A stretch of DNA of 64,000 nucleotides from Leadbetterella byssophila_A (GTDB lineage: Bacteria; Bacteroidota; Bacteroidia; Cytophagales; Spirosomataceae). Positions 52,283 to 60,724 of this stretch are shown here, one piece after another. Both the position numbers and the translations under genes were made by a program. Within the stretch, counting starts at the first letter, position 1; the number at the start of each line of letters is the position of its first letter. The notes below the pieces were generated by a model that had not been told where the DNA came from, did not search any database, and was given only the letters and a program-made list of their open reading frames with translations. The stretch spans positions 25,643 to 89,642 of the forward strand of contig JBEBRR010000006.1 in the NCBI GenBank assembly GCA_040394735.1, given 5' to 3'.

Positions 52283-53113
52283 ATGCAAATACGATATGAA
52301 AGCAGTCCACGCGAAGTGGAAAGAATGAATACCAGTGAGCTTAGGGAGAATTTCCTGGTAGAAACCGTTTTTAGCGATGATGCCATTGAGCTCGTTTATT
52401 CTCACTATGAACGCCTTATTGTGGGGGGCGCCAAGCCGGTCAGCAAAGTGCTGACACTCCCTACCTATGGTGCACTTAAAAGTGACTTCTTCCTGGAAAG
52501 AAGAGAGCTGGGGATTATCAATGTGGGTGGAAAAGGGAAGGTAATCGCTGACGGAACTACCTGGGAGCTTGATAAGTTAAGCTGCCTGTATGTAGGCAGG
52601 GGAACCGAAACCGTACGGTTCGAGTCGGATGATGCCGCTCATCCGGCCCTGTTTTACCTGCTTTCTGCGCCGGCCCATAAAGAATATCCTACTACTCTCT
52701 ATACCAAAGAGCAGGCTTTACCCATGACCATCGGGGCACCCGAAACATCCAACCACCGTACGGTGTACAAGTACATCCACGCCGATGGCATTGACAGCTG
52801 CCAGCTGGTGATGGGACTGACCATTCTGCATAACGGCAGCATCTGGAATACCATGCCACCCCATGTGCATGACCGCCGGGCGGAGATTTATCTCTATTTT
52901 GATGTCAATGAAAATCACGGGGTCATGCACTTCATGGGCAAGCCCGATGAAACGCGCCATATGTGGATCCGGAATCACCAGGCCATTATTTCTCCGCCGT
53001 GGTCCATCCACTCGGGGGCAGGTTCGGCCAGCTATTCCTTCATCTGGGGAATGGGCGGTGAGAACAAAGACTATACGGATATGGATTTTGTGGATCTGAA
53101 GGATCTCCGGTAG
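52283..53113 (+). CDS. kduI: 5-keto-4-deoxyuronate isomerase
   Basis: KduI isomerises 5-keto-4-deoxyuronate, the product of pectin lyases or unsaturated-oligomer hydrolases, to the substrate of KduD. From MQIRYESSPREVERMN the protein is 276 residues. The cupin zinc site is visible in PPHVHDRRAEIYLYF (His, His, Glu) and PPWSIHSG (His). An upstream ATG at 52250 would overlap kduD by 16 bases and is less typical. The fusion-enzyme gene follows one base after the stop. Confidence 0.95.
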   Translation: MQIRYESSPREVERMNTSELRENFLVETVFSDDAIELVYSHYERLIVGGAKPVSKVLTLPTYGALKSDFFLERRELGIINVGGKGKVIADGTTWELDKLSCLYVGRGTETVRFESDDAAHPALFYLLSAPAHKEYPTTLYTKEQALPMTIGAPETSNHRTVYKYIHADGIDSCQLVMGLTILHNGSIWNTMPPHVHDRRAEIYLYFDVNENHGVMHFMGKPDETRHMWIRNHQAIISPPWSIHSGAGSASYSFIWGMGGENKDYTDMDFVDLKDLR

Positions 53114-53114
53114 A

Positions 53115-55457
53115 ATGAAAAAACTTCTCATCTTTCTCTCCCTCTTCTCCCTGGCCGGGTTCAGAGCTGAGCCGGTTAAGCAGCGGATCTTCCTGATTGG
53201 TGATTCTACCATGGCCAATAAAAAAGCCGTGGATGCGCCTGAAACAGGCTGGGGCCAGGTATTTCACCGGCTGTTTACGGATGCCGTGGAAATTCAGAAC
53301 CATGCCGTGAACGGAAGAAGCACCCGGAGCTTCCGGACCCTGGGGCACTGGAAAGCCGTGCATGATCAGCTTCGCAAAGGAGACTATGTCTTCATCCAGT
53401 TCGGTCATAACGATCAGAAGGTGGGAGATACCCTACGGTACGCGGCGGCACAGACCGATTACCGGGCTAATCTCGAACGGTATATCCGTGAAACAGAAGC
53501 CAGAGGAGCGGTACCCGTAATTCTTACGCCGGTGATGCGGAGAAAGTTTGATGAGAACGGAAAGCTGATAGATCAGCACGGCGAATATCCGGCCGTGGCC
53601 CGTGAGGTAGCCCAAAAGCATCGCCTGACACTGATCGATATGCACGCGGCCAGCTGGAAAATACTGGAGGAACAGGGTGAAAAAGCCTCCAAAAAGATCT
53701 TTATGCATTACCCGGGAGGGGTATTTCCGAAATTCCCTGACGGTATAACGGATAATACGCATTTTTCACCTTACGGCGTAGCCCTGATGGCCAATACCGT
53801 GGCCGATGAGCTGATGAAGCAAAGTCATCCTTTACGCAATTTCCTGAAAAAATCGGTGTACCCGGAGACCTGGGAATACCAGCTGCCGCTGACTTATGAG
53901 CCGTATTTCAGAAAAGATACATTCAATATTGTACGTTACGGCGCCAAAGCTGACGGGGTAACGCTCAATACGGCGGCAATTACCCAGGCCATAGACCAGG
54001 CGAATACGGCCGGTGGCGGCACCGTGCTTATCCCTGCCGGTGTGTGGCTTACGGGCCCTCTGAAATTGAAAAGTAATGTGAACCTGCACCTGCAGCGGGG
54101 GGCATTGCTTCAGTTCAGTAATAACCGGGATCACTACCCCGTGGTAGAAACTACCTGGGAAGGCCAGAAGGCATTTCGCTGTCAGGCCCCTATCTGGGCA
54201 GTAGAACAGGAGAACATCGGCATTACCGGGGAAGGCATCATGGATGGCTCGGGAGAGGTCTGGAAGCAGGTCAAAAAGAATAAGCTGACTTCCACCCAAT
54301 GGCGCAAACTGGTGGAAAGCGGGGGTGTTCTGGGAAAGAACGGCGATAGCTGGTATCCCAGCGAGCAGTCGCGTTACGGAAATGAAGATGCCAAAGAGTG
54401 GGCTAACCTCCGGGCGGAGGGTAAAACAAAGGAAGATTATGAAGCCATACGTGATTTCCTGCGGCCTAATATGATCAGCATCACCGGATGTGAGAACGTG
54501 CTTATTGAAGGGGTGACTTTTCAGAATTCACCGGCATGGACCCTCCACCCGCTGCTTACCAATCATATCACCATTCGCCGTGTGAACGTCAGGAACCCCT
54601 GGTTCGGGCAGAACAATGATGCCCTTGACCTGGAATCGTGCCGGTACGGGGTGGTAGACGGGTGTACTTTCGATACGGGAGACGATGCCATCACCATCAA
54701 GTCGGGCCGGGATGAACAGGGCCGGAAACGGGGTGTGCCTACAGAAAATATCATTGTCAGAAACACCACGGTATTTCACGCGCACGGTGGTTTTGTGATT
54801 GGTTCCGAGATGTCAGGCGGCGTGAAGAATCTGTATGTGAATAACTGCAGCTTCCTGGGTACGGATATCGGTTTAAGGTTCAAAACCAAGCGCGACCGGG
54901 GTGGGGTGGTTGAAAAAATCTACATTTCAGATATCGCCATGAACAGTATCCCGGGAGAAGCCATCCTGTTTGATATGCATTATGAGGCAAAAGACCCGGT
55001 GCCCCTGGACGGAGAAAACAATGAGCTGCCGGAAATAAAGGCCGAACCCGTGAACGAAGGCACCCCGCAATTCCGCAATTTTCACATCCGCAACGTGGTT
55101 TGTCACGGAGCGGCCACCGCCATTATGCTGCGCGGGCTGCCTGAAATGAATATCCGGGATATTGTCATAGAAAACAGCAGCTTCGTCTCTGATAAAGGGA
55201 TAGTCTGCGTGGAAGCAGAGAATATAACCTTCCGTAAGGTAGGGCTGTTTACCAGCTCACCCAAAATGATGCAGGTGCAGAACGGAAAGAACATTCTTTT
55301 TGACCAGATCCACTGGGCAGGCGAAAAAGAAACCCTGCTGGAGCTGAACGGGGAAAGAAGCCGGAAAGTAAAACTGACCGGAACAGATGCTTCAAAAGCC
55401 CGGAACAAGGTGATCTTTACCAATAAAGCTAAAAAAGGGGAATTCCTGGAAAAGTGA
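53115..55457 (+). CDS. Fusion of CE12 pectin/rhamnogalacturonan acetylesterase and GH28 polygalacturonase
   Basis: The 780-residue secreted protein (signal to about residue 18) has two enzymes in line. Residues about 22-240 are SGNH family CE12: GDSTMANK (Ser31), FGHNDQK and TDNTHFSPYG (Asp213, His216). Residues about 265-770 are GH28: FGQNNDALDLESC, TGDDAITIKSGRD (Asp523/524), HGGFVIGSEMSGG (His557) and RFKTKR. Acetyl removal and backbone cleavage of pectin would be coupled. It begins one base after kduI. Confidence 0.9.
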   Translation: MKKLLIFLSLFSLAGFRAEPVKQRIFLIGDSTMANKKAVDAPETGWGQVFHRLFTDAVEIQNHAVNGRSTRSFRTLGHWKAVHDQLRKGDYVFIQFGHNDQKVGDTLRYAAAQTDYRANLERYIRETEARGAVPVILTPVMRRKFDENGKLIDQHGEYPAVAREVAQKHRLTLIDMHAASWKILEEQGEKASKKIFMHYPGGVFPKFPDGITDNTHFSPYGVALMANTVADELMKQSHPLRNFLKKSVYPETWEYQLPLTYEPYFRKDTFNIVRYGAKADGVTLNTAAITQAIDQANTAGGGTVLIPAGVWLTGPLKLKSNVNLHLQRGALLQFSNNRDHYPVVETTWEGQKAFRCQAPIWAVEQENIGITGEGIMDGSGEVWKQVKKNKLTSTQWRKLVESGGVLGKNGDSWYPSEQSRYGNEDAKEWANLRAEGKTKEDYEAIRDFLRPNMISITGCENVLIEGVTFQNSPAWTLHPLLTNHITIRRVNVRNPWFGQNNDALDLESCRYGVVDGCTFDTGDDAITIKSGRDEQGRKRGVPTENIIVRNTTVFHAHGGFVIGSEMSGGVKNLYVNNCSFLGTDIGLRFKTKRDRGGVVEKIYISDIAMNSIPGEAILFDMHYEAKDPVPLDGENNELPEIKAEPVNEGTPQFRNFHIRNVVCHGAATAIMLRGLPEMNIRDIVIENSSFVSDKGIVCVEAENITFRKVGLFTSSPKMMQVQNGKNILFDQIHWAGEKETLLELNGERSRKVKLTGTDASKARNKVIFTNKAKKGEFLEK

Positions 55458-55468
55458 TCCCCCTTTTT
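55432..55468 (+). terminator. Probable terminator of the pectin operon
   Basis: AAAAAGGGG (55432-55440) pairs with CCCCTTTTT (55460-55468) around a 19-base loop that contains the stop codon. The T-run forms part of the stem. It is only moderate as an intrinsic terminator. Confidence 0.4.
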
Positions 55469-55484
55469 CAGGTAAAATTCAGCC

Positions 55485-56138
55485 TTAAATCTCTATGTAA
55501 TATTCAGTGGGCGATATAAACCTGAACCGGTAGCGGATGACTTTGCCACCGGTTTGGATTTCCTCACTCAGCACTAAGTGGTCAGCGGGCAGATCTGTCG
55601 GGAAAATAACCGGTAGGCGGGCCTCCATGTTCAGCTGGTTAAAATAATAAAGCGGACTCATTACTTTTTTTACTTTTACCAGGTAACACAGTGATTGATC
55701 CGTGGTTTTCTCATATTTTACCTCAAAGGCTATTCCCCTGAATTCCGGGAATCCGAATTTTTTATCTCCGAAATTTCTCATCCTGCCCATGCTTTGGTAA
55801 TGCCGGGGAAGCTGAGCGGGTGTATTAAAATACAGGGTGTCACGCAGGGTGATGGTAGCTCCGTGCTCATCCCGGTAACGTTGGATATATTCTCCGTCAG
55901 GCTTAGCCAGGACCCACTCTGTCATTTCTCCGCTCAAGCCATAAGCTTCAGCCGTAAAAAGCCAGTAATTCTTTCCAGGATGGTGGTAAATGGCCATGTC
56001 CTGCTTTTTCCCTTCACTATCCAGGTACTCCCAGACCCATACTTCCTTGAAGTTCAGGGTTTCTGTCTTTCTGAGGCGGGTCTGGGCACCACAGGTAAAT
56101 GCAAGTGCCGTCAGAAGTATGAAAAGAACGGGTTTCAT
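55485..56138 (-). CDS. Secreted protein, unknown function
   Basis: From the ATG at 56138 (MKPVLFILLTALAFTCGAQ) the protein is 217 residues with a signal peptide. An upstream ATG at 56159 adds seven residues. The mature part has alternating strands with many aromatic residues (VWVWEYLDSEGK, YHHPGKNYWLFTAEAYG) and ends RYRFRFISPTEYYIEI. No family is recognised. It is the last gene of the minus-strand envelope run that begins with the OmpA fusion. Confidence 0.65.
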   Translation of the reverse strand: MKPVLFILLTALAFTCGAQTRLRKTETLNFKEVWVWEYLDSEGKKQDMAIYHHPGKNYWLFTAEAYGLSGEMTEWVLAKPDGEYIQRYRDEHGATITLRDTLYFNTPAQLPRHYQSMGRMRNFGDKKFGFPEFRGIAFEVKYEKTTDQSLCYLVKVKKVMSPLYYFNQLNMEARLPVIFPTDLPADHLVLSEEIQTGGKVIRYRFRFISPTEYYIEI

Positions 56139-56186
56139 ATCCGTTAAGCAGGTCTTCATTAACTTTGCAATAAATTCAGTTAAACC

Positions 56187-56972
56187 CTATTCGCATTTTT
56201 TCAGAATTTCTTTTGCGATAGCCACGGCCGTTTCCCGGTTTTTCTCCGTGTTATTACTTATTTCCACCACAAGCTCAAACTGAACACCGTTTTGCAGCAC
56301 GGTCAGCCGGTTAGTGACCACATTCCAGCGGGCTGCATTTCCCAGTTCTTTTTCTACCCGGTATCCCTCAGATACTTCCTTAAAGGCGTTCATGAGTGCA
56401 CCGCCTGATTTTTTAACGGTTTCTTTGCTGATGTGGTTCTCCTTTGCTTTTTTTAGGGCTTCATCGGCCTGCGGATCCCCGCTTTTACCTTCGGTAACAT
56501 CTTCAAATGCTTCTTTGGCAAGCTTTTCCTCTTCTTCGGTGATCACCCGGTAGCTGTCTTCAAACTGGGAGAGCGACATGGCCTTCACGCTCCCCACTGA
56601 GATGATATCTTTCAGGTCATATTCGCCCTTGAGACCTTTCACTTTTCCTTTACGGCCGTTTTTAAACCTATAGCTAACCTCGTGATAGGCGGGACCCATG
56701 ATCCTCCGGTAAGAGCTGTCCATCAGGTTTCCGGGGAAGCGTGTAGCCTGAAGCACCATATCGGCAGTAAGAAGTTGATCGAGCTTTTCCTGATAATCCA
56801 GGAGGCAGGTGTTCCCGCCGGAAGCATTCGGGTCAGCTGAACGCCGGTTTTCAGCATTCTTGATAGCGCCCTCCACATCAATTCCACCCATGGTTCCCGT
56901 ATTTTCACCTTCTTTGTTTCCGGAGCAGGACCACAGGAAGACAACCATTAAAATAATGAGGTGTTTTTTCAT
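56187..56972 (-). CDS. Predicted lipoprotein, unknown function
   Basis: MKKHLIILMVVFLWSCSGNKEG is a clear lipoprotein signal with the lipid cysteine at 16. The mature 246 residues are highly charged, with many Glu/Lys helices (QFEDSYRVITEEEEKLAKEAFED), and include a single other cysteine in NTCLLDYQEK and one at the C-terminal KKCE. A TGTAAAAATTTAC inverted repeat lies five bases before the start. I do not recognise the family. Confidence 0.65.
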   Translation of the reverse strand: MKKHLIILMVVFLWSCSGNKEGENTGTMGGIDVEGAIKNAENRRSADPNASGGNTCLLDYQEKLDQLLTADMVLQATRFPGNLMDSSYRRIMGPAYHEVSYRFKNGRKGKVKGLKGEYDLKDIISVGSVKAMSLSQFEDSYRVITEEEEKLAKEAFEDVTEGKSGDPQADEALKKAKENHISKETVKKSGGALMNAFKEVSEGYRVEKELGNAARWNVVTNRLTVLQNGVQFELVVEISNNTEKNRETAVAIAKEILKKCE

Positions 56973-57033
56973 ATCTGTAAAAATTTACGATTAATTTGAA
57001 ATTAACTATTCCGGAACTCATCACCCGGAGGTT

Positions 57034-57363
57034 TCATGATATTGAGCTAAACCATTGATTGTATTTCTCACCCAGGAGTGGCACCGGTTTTTCTTTCCCG
57101 TTCAGGGCATTCATAAGGCCGGTGATCCATAGGATAAACAAGCCGATGATCCCGACCAGGAAGACCACCTGCCCGAGCAGCGGAATGATATTTACAAAGG
57201 AGAAAATAAACCCGGTCAGAAATATCCCCAGCCCCTGCCGGAGGTGGTAAGAAGCATACGGGTTTTTCTTTTCGTTATTCATGACAAAGGCCGCAATCCA
57301 TCCGATGATGGTGATGTAGGCCAGAATGGCGGCAGTTTTGCCCTCGTTGATTTGATTTTCCAT
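57034..57363 (-). CDS. Small integral membrane protein (DUF4870/Tic20-like type)
   Basis: The 109-residue protein has three or four hydrophobic segments (AAILAYITIIGWIAAFVM, GIFLTGFIFSFVNIIPLLGQVVFLVGIIGLF in two helices). The N-terminal pattern ENQINEGKTAAILAYIT, the PYASYHLRQG loop and GLMNALNGKEKPVPLLGEKYNQWF match the broad DUF4870-like family of small membrane proteins. It begins 11 bases after the LLPVK-repeat gene. Function unknown. Confidence 0.7.
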   Translation of the reverse strand: MENQINEGKTAAILAYITIIGWIAAFVMNNEKKNPYASYHLRQGLGIFLTGFIFSFVNIIPLLGQVVFLVGIIGLFILWITGLMNALNGKEKPVPLLGEKYNQWFSSIS

Positions 57364-57374
57364 AGGTAATCCGG

Positions 57375-58445
57375 TTATCTGTTTTTTGTTTTTTCGTTTC
57401 GGGTAGGTTGTCCGGCCTTAACGGGCAGAAGATCATCTTTCTGTCCTTTTGATTTTACCGGCAGGAGATCATCGTCGGCATCATTGAGCCTGTCCACTTT
57501 GGGCTTCGGCTTTTGGCCGGGTTTTACGGGGAGAAGCTCGTCTCTGGATCTTACTTCTTTAAGGTCATCTCCGTTGCCGCGGCTTTTGACCGGTAGCAGG
57601 TTATCTTTCTGTTCTTTTGATTTGACCGGCAGGAGGTCGTCATCGGCTTCATTAAGCCGGTCTGTTTCTGTGCCGGATTTTCTGTGGTCAGCGCTTTTTC
57701 TTTTGGAGCTTACGGGCAGCAGGTCATCGTCATCTGTGAAATCGTGACCCTCATTGGTCTCTTTTGAGAGGGTAAAGGTCACCGGAATTACCCCCTGGCA
57801 TTGTCCTTTGGTGGGAATTTTCATGGTCATCGTGTACACAGTTTCGATTTTTTTCCGGCTGACCACATGGATCGTATAATACAGTTTGAACCCGGCCAGT
57901 TCATTACTTCCGAAATCGATTACGCCTGCGTAGCGGGAGTAGCCTGTCTGCCGCCATTTCATCTGTGCAGAAGGGAAAAGCTGGGCCGGCGAAAACGGTT
58001 TTCGGAAGTTAATGGCTCCTGTGCCTGCCGTACCGCGTTGAATAAATTTGCCGATATAAGCTCCCACATTCCCAATACCATAACATTCGTTACCGGATGG
58101 AGCACCGTATTGCACCTCCCAGGCTCCGTCAGCCGGCTGAATGAACGGATCAAAAAGGTAGATCTGCGTATAGCCGTCACCGCCCCACTGCCGGTCGATC
58201 TGCGTACGGGTTTTATGGTTTTCCACATAGGTGATCTCCGAGCCGTCCTTCTTCTGACCGAAAACCAGTACAGATTCCGGTTTCAGGTTTTCATATTCCC
58301 CGCCGAAAGACTGGGCCATGTCGGTTTCTACGTCTGACAACGAAAACGTGCAGCCTTTTCCTTCCGAACACGAAGCCACCAGTACTTTATCGGCCCGGGC
58401 TGTGAGGCTTAGCAGCAGGATAGGCAGCAGAAAAAGTGTTTTCAT
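57375..58445 (-). CDS. Secreted protein with C-terminal repeated LLPVK motif
   Basis: From the ATG at 58445 (MKTLFLLPILLLSLTARA) the 356-residue product is secreted. Residues 20-230 form a cysteine-containing domain (VASCSEGKGCTF, GNECYGIGNVGAY). The C-terminal 120 residues carry about six copies of an acidic LLPVKS unit (DDDLLPVKSKEQK, DNLLPVKSRG, DELLPVKPGQ, DDDLLPVKSKGQK, DDLLPVKAG). The same repetition is visible in the DNA. The repeats look like a disordered tail of short linear motifs. Family unknown. Confidence 0.7.
   Translation of the reverse strand: MKTLFLLPILLLSLTARADKVLVASCSEGKGCTFSLSDVETDMAQSFGGEYENLKPESVLVFGQKKDGSEITYVENHKTRTQIDRQWGGDGYTQIYLFDPFIQPADGAWEVQYGAPSGNECYGIGNVGAYIGKFIQRGTAGTGAINFRKPFSPAQLFPSAQMKWRQTGYSRYAGVIDFGSNELAGFKLYYTIHVVSRKKIETVYTMTMKIPTKGQCQGVIPVTFTLSKETNEGHDFTDDDDLLPVSSKRKSADHRKSGTETDRLNEADDDLLPVKSKEQKDNLLPVKSRGNGDDLKEVRSRDELLPVKPGQKPKPKVDRLNDADDDLLPVKSKGQKDDLLPVKAGQPTRNEKTKNR
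57421..57662. repeat. Intragenic 74-base direct repeat
   Basis: Bases 57421-57494 and 57589-57662 are highly similar, 168 bases apart, and both encode DRLNxADDDLLPVKSKxQKDxLLPVK in two halves. This shows that the LLPVK region grew by duplication of a unit containing two motifs. Confidence 0.75.
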
Positions 58446-58446
58446 A

Positions 58447-58460
58447 GGCATAAAAATGCC
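58447..58460 (-). promoter_or_regulatory. Hairpin directly before the LLPVK gene start
   Basis: GGCAT-AAAA-ATGCC at 58447-58460 forms a perfect five-pair stem ending two bases before the start codon of the LLPVK gene. It occupies the position of a ribosome-binding site and could lower translation initiation. Confidence 0.35.
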
Positions 58461-58466
58461 GGGTGC

Positions 58467-58545
58467 GGCGTTCCTGTCACCCTGAGTTTGCCGAAGGGCG
58501 CCTGACCGGCGGTGCTTCAACGGGAACGCCCCCTTCAGGACCGGC
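58467..58545. repeat. Repeat-like intergenic element with CACCCTGAGTTTGCCGAAGGGCG
   Basis: The spacer between the lipoprotein gene and the LLPVK gene holds GGCGTTCC (58467-58474) with GGAACGCC (58523-58530). Between them is a stretch including GTCACCCTGAGTTTGCCGAA and then GGGCG. That word resembles the CACCCTGAGCxTGTCGAAGGG element that is dispersed in many bacterial genomes. A near repeat of CTGACCGGC appears as CAGGACCGGC 40 bases on. Confidence 0.45.
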
Positions 58546-58643
58546 ATAACAGAAACGTTTCCTGCATGTTTTAACAGGGTGAGGGCTGTAAGTAAAAATG
58601 CTCTAAACAGGTTTCGATACAAAGGATATTTACACATGATTTT

Positions 58644-59270
58644 CTATTGATTAAGAATAAGATGTACCAATTCTGTTGCTTTGCTTCGGTTGGTCTTTTC
58701 ATTTTCACCCGCATTGATGGTTACGGTAAACGTAACTCCGTCTGCAAATACATGTAAAGCCTGAACCGGGGTCTCCCAATAGGCTATTTCTCCAATGCCG
58801 CTGAGGTTTTCCAACTTCCTGGTTTTGGCGTATCCGGCGAGGTATTTTGCCTCGGCAATGACTGCATCCGCGCTAAGGGTGCTGTCTTTTCCCAGCTCAT
58901 TTACCTTCTCCTGCAAGCCGGCGTTACTACCATATCTGCGCCGGAACTCATTGGATGTCAAGGATTCTACAAAGGCAATGCCGGCCGAATGGTACTCGTC
59001 AATGGTATTGCCACCTGGTAAGGCCAGGGTTTCTCCCGTAGGCCAGTAGTATTGTACGGAATGCCGGGCCGGGTCCGGTGAGTAGTTTTCGTAATGTATC
59101 CTGATTTTCCCGGCATCCGTTCCGGCCAGCCGGGCCACATCTTCCGGTGAGATGATCTCGTGGAGGGCTGTAGCCTTCGCGGCCAGGTCTTCACCCTTGA
59201 AGCCACCGGGTAATTCAGCACCGGGTTTTGCGCAGCTGCAAAGCAGTACCAGGAGCAATAATTTTCTCAT
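58644..59270 (-). CDS. Predicted lipoprotein, unknown function
   Basis: The ATG at 59270 gives MRKLLLLVLLCSCAKPGAE, a lipoprotein signal with cysteine in LCSC; the total is 208 residues. An upstream ATG exists but lies inside the OmpA-fusion gene. The mature part has LHEIISPEDVARLAG, WPTGETLALPGG, GIGEIAYWETPVQALHVFADGVTFTV (in pieces) and a C-terminal KATELVHLILNQ. The pattern recalls small periplasmic sensor or cofactor-binding domains, but no family is assigned. It lies 19 bases after the OmpA fusion. Confidence 0.65.
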   Translation of the reverse strand: MRKLLLLVLLCSCAKPGAELPGGFKGEDLAAKATALHEIISPEDVARLAGTDAGKIRIHYENYSPDPARHSVQYYWPTGETLALPGGNTIDEYHSAGIAFVESLTSNEFRRRYGSNAGLQEKVNELGKDSTLSADAVIAEAKYLAGYAKTRKLENLSGIGEIAYWETPVQALHVFADGVTFTVTINAGENEKTNRSKATELVHLILNQ

Positions 59271-59289
59271 AGCTATCTGTTGAGAACGG

Positions 59290-60639
59290 TTACAATTTGA
59301 TAAATTCCACCCGGCGATTGTTAGCCTTACCCTGCGGTGTGGTGTTTGGTTCGGCTGGCTCGCCTTCACCTTTTCCGTCTGTTTCCATCCGGTTAGCGGC
59401 TATGCCAAACTCAGAAGATAAGGTATTCTTTACCGATTCAGCTCTTTTCTTTGATAACTCCAGGTTACTCTTGTCATCTCCGTCGCTGTCGGTATGGCCT
59501 ATGATCTTTACTTTGACCGAAGAATTTTCTTTCAGGACGGTCACAATTTCCCTGAGGGTTCCGTATGACTCCGGTTTGATCTTGTCTGAGTTAACGTCAA
59601 AGGTGATGCCGCGGGTCACCAGCTTGCCCTCGGTCAATAGCTTATTCCGGGTATCCGGAGCACCTACGGCCACCCGGATGTTGGAGAAGAATATTTCGCC
59701 CTCCCAGGGATTATTCGCAAAAAGCAGGGAATATTGAACAGAAGGGTCAAAGGCCTTGGGCAGATCCCAGACTTTGTTTTCGTTGATATACATCCGGAAG
59801 CGCCCTTTTTGCTTCCAGATGGAGATCCGGTTTGCCTGACCCTGGTTCCACATGTTTAACCCGCTTTCATTGCTAATGATCTTGTTTTCGCCTTTGTCAA
59901 AGACCCAGACGTGCAGACTGCCTTTTCCACTGTTACCAAAAGGATGAATATCAACACCTACTTGTGCCGACTGGTTAAAGTGTTGATCAAACATCAGGGT
60001 ACGGTCATTTTTCTCAACCAACACTACTTTCAGGCCTGACTGCATTTCGGAGTAACCGTCTGAAACCGCCATGTCAAATTCCAGGGTAGTATTTTCAGGG
60101 AGATCGTGAATAAAATCCGGGAAATAAATACCGGCCGCATTCACCATCAGCCAGTGCCCTTCCAACCCGTCAAGAGATACCACCTCTCCGGATGCATTCG
60201 TGCTCCATCTGGCAGGGAAGTCACCTACGGCATCCTGTGAAAAATCTTCCATGCCCAATACTTTCTCACCTGGCACAAAGTCAAATTTGGAATAAGACTT
60301 CAGCGGCTTTTTATCGTCGGAAGTTCCTGCTTTAACCGAACCGCTCCCGGATACCTCTCCGGCTTCCTCGTTTCCGGCTTCTTCAGCTCCTGCCTCTTCA
60401 TTTTCAGCCGGGTTGTTTTTGCCGCCGGATTTTTTGTCTTTTTTTGCGTTTTTATCCTTCTTTTTGAAAATACTTCCTATTCCTTCCTCCACTTTATCCA
60501 AACCTTTGTCAAGGGTACGGTCTATGCCCCGGTTAGTCCGGTCCTCTGCTTTTCTCTTGGCTGTTTCCTTGGGGTTGATAATCTGCCCGGCAGCCTGAGA
60601 GGTGATAAACAATAACGCGATCAGGATTTTTGTTCTCAT
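59290..60639 (-). CDS. Secreted LamG-like domain fused to OmpA-type peptidoglycan-binding domain
   Basis: The 449-residue protein has a signal peptide (MRTKILIALLFITSQAAGQ), a charged linker (Lys-rich then Glu/Ala/Gly-rich, about 50-105), and a LamG/jelly-roll-like domain (about 120-335; MEDFSQDAVGDFPARW, LPENTTLEFDMA, FSNIRVAVG). It ends with an OmpA domain (about 345-449; GHTDSDGDDKSNLELSKKRAESV and ANNRRVEFIKL). It would bind peptidoglycan while presenting the LamG-like domain. It is first in the divergent envelope run, 85 bases from the sigma gene. Confidence 0.85.
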   Translation of the reverse strand: MRTKILIALLFITSQAAGQIINPKETAKRKAEDRTNRGIDRTLDKGLDKVEEGIGSIFKKKDKNAKKDKKSGGKNNPAENEEAGAEEAGNEEAGEVSGSGSVKAGTSDDKKPLKSYSKFDFVPGEKVLGMEDFSQDAVGDFPARWSTNASGEVVSLDGLEGHWLMVNAAGIYFPDFIHDLPENTTLEFDMAVSDGYSEMQSGLKVVLVEKNDRTLMFDQHFNQSAQVGVDIHPFGNSGKGSLHVWVFDKGENKIISNESGLNMWNQGQANRISIWKQKGRFRMYINENKVWDLPKAFDPSVQYSLLFANNPWEGEIFFSNIRVAVGAPDTRNKLLTEGKLVTRGITFDVNSDKIKPESYGTLREIVTVLKENSSVKVKIIGHTDSDGDDKSNLELSKKRAESVKNTLSSEFGIAANRMETDGKGEGEPAEPNTTPQGKANNRRVEFIKL

Positions 60640-60683
60640 GTTTTTTGCCTTTTTTTGCGATTAGTGTCAGAAAAAGGAAGAGG

Positions 60684-60700
60684 TAAACAGGATGTTTACT
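60684..60700. promoter_or_regulatory. Perfect 7-3-7 inverted repeat in a divergent promoter region
   Basis: GTAAACA-GGA-TGTTTAC lies between the OmpA-fusion gene and the sigma-factor gene, with its last base 24 bases before the sigma start and its first about 45 bases from the OmpA start. The position suits an operator or overlapping recognition sites for the adjacent sigma factor. No second copy was identified in the window. Confidence 0.55.
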
Positions 60701-60724
60701 TTTTTTTACAGGGAATACTAAAGA

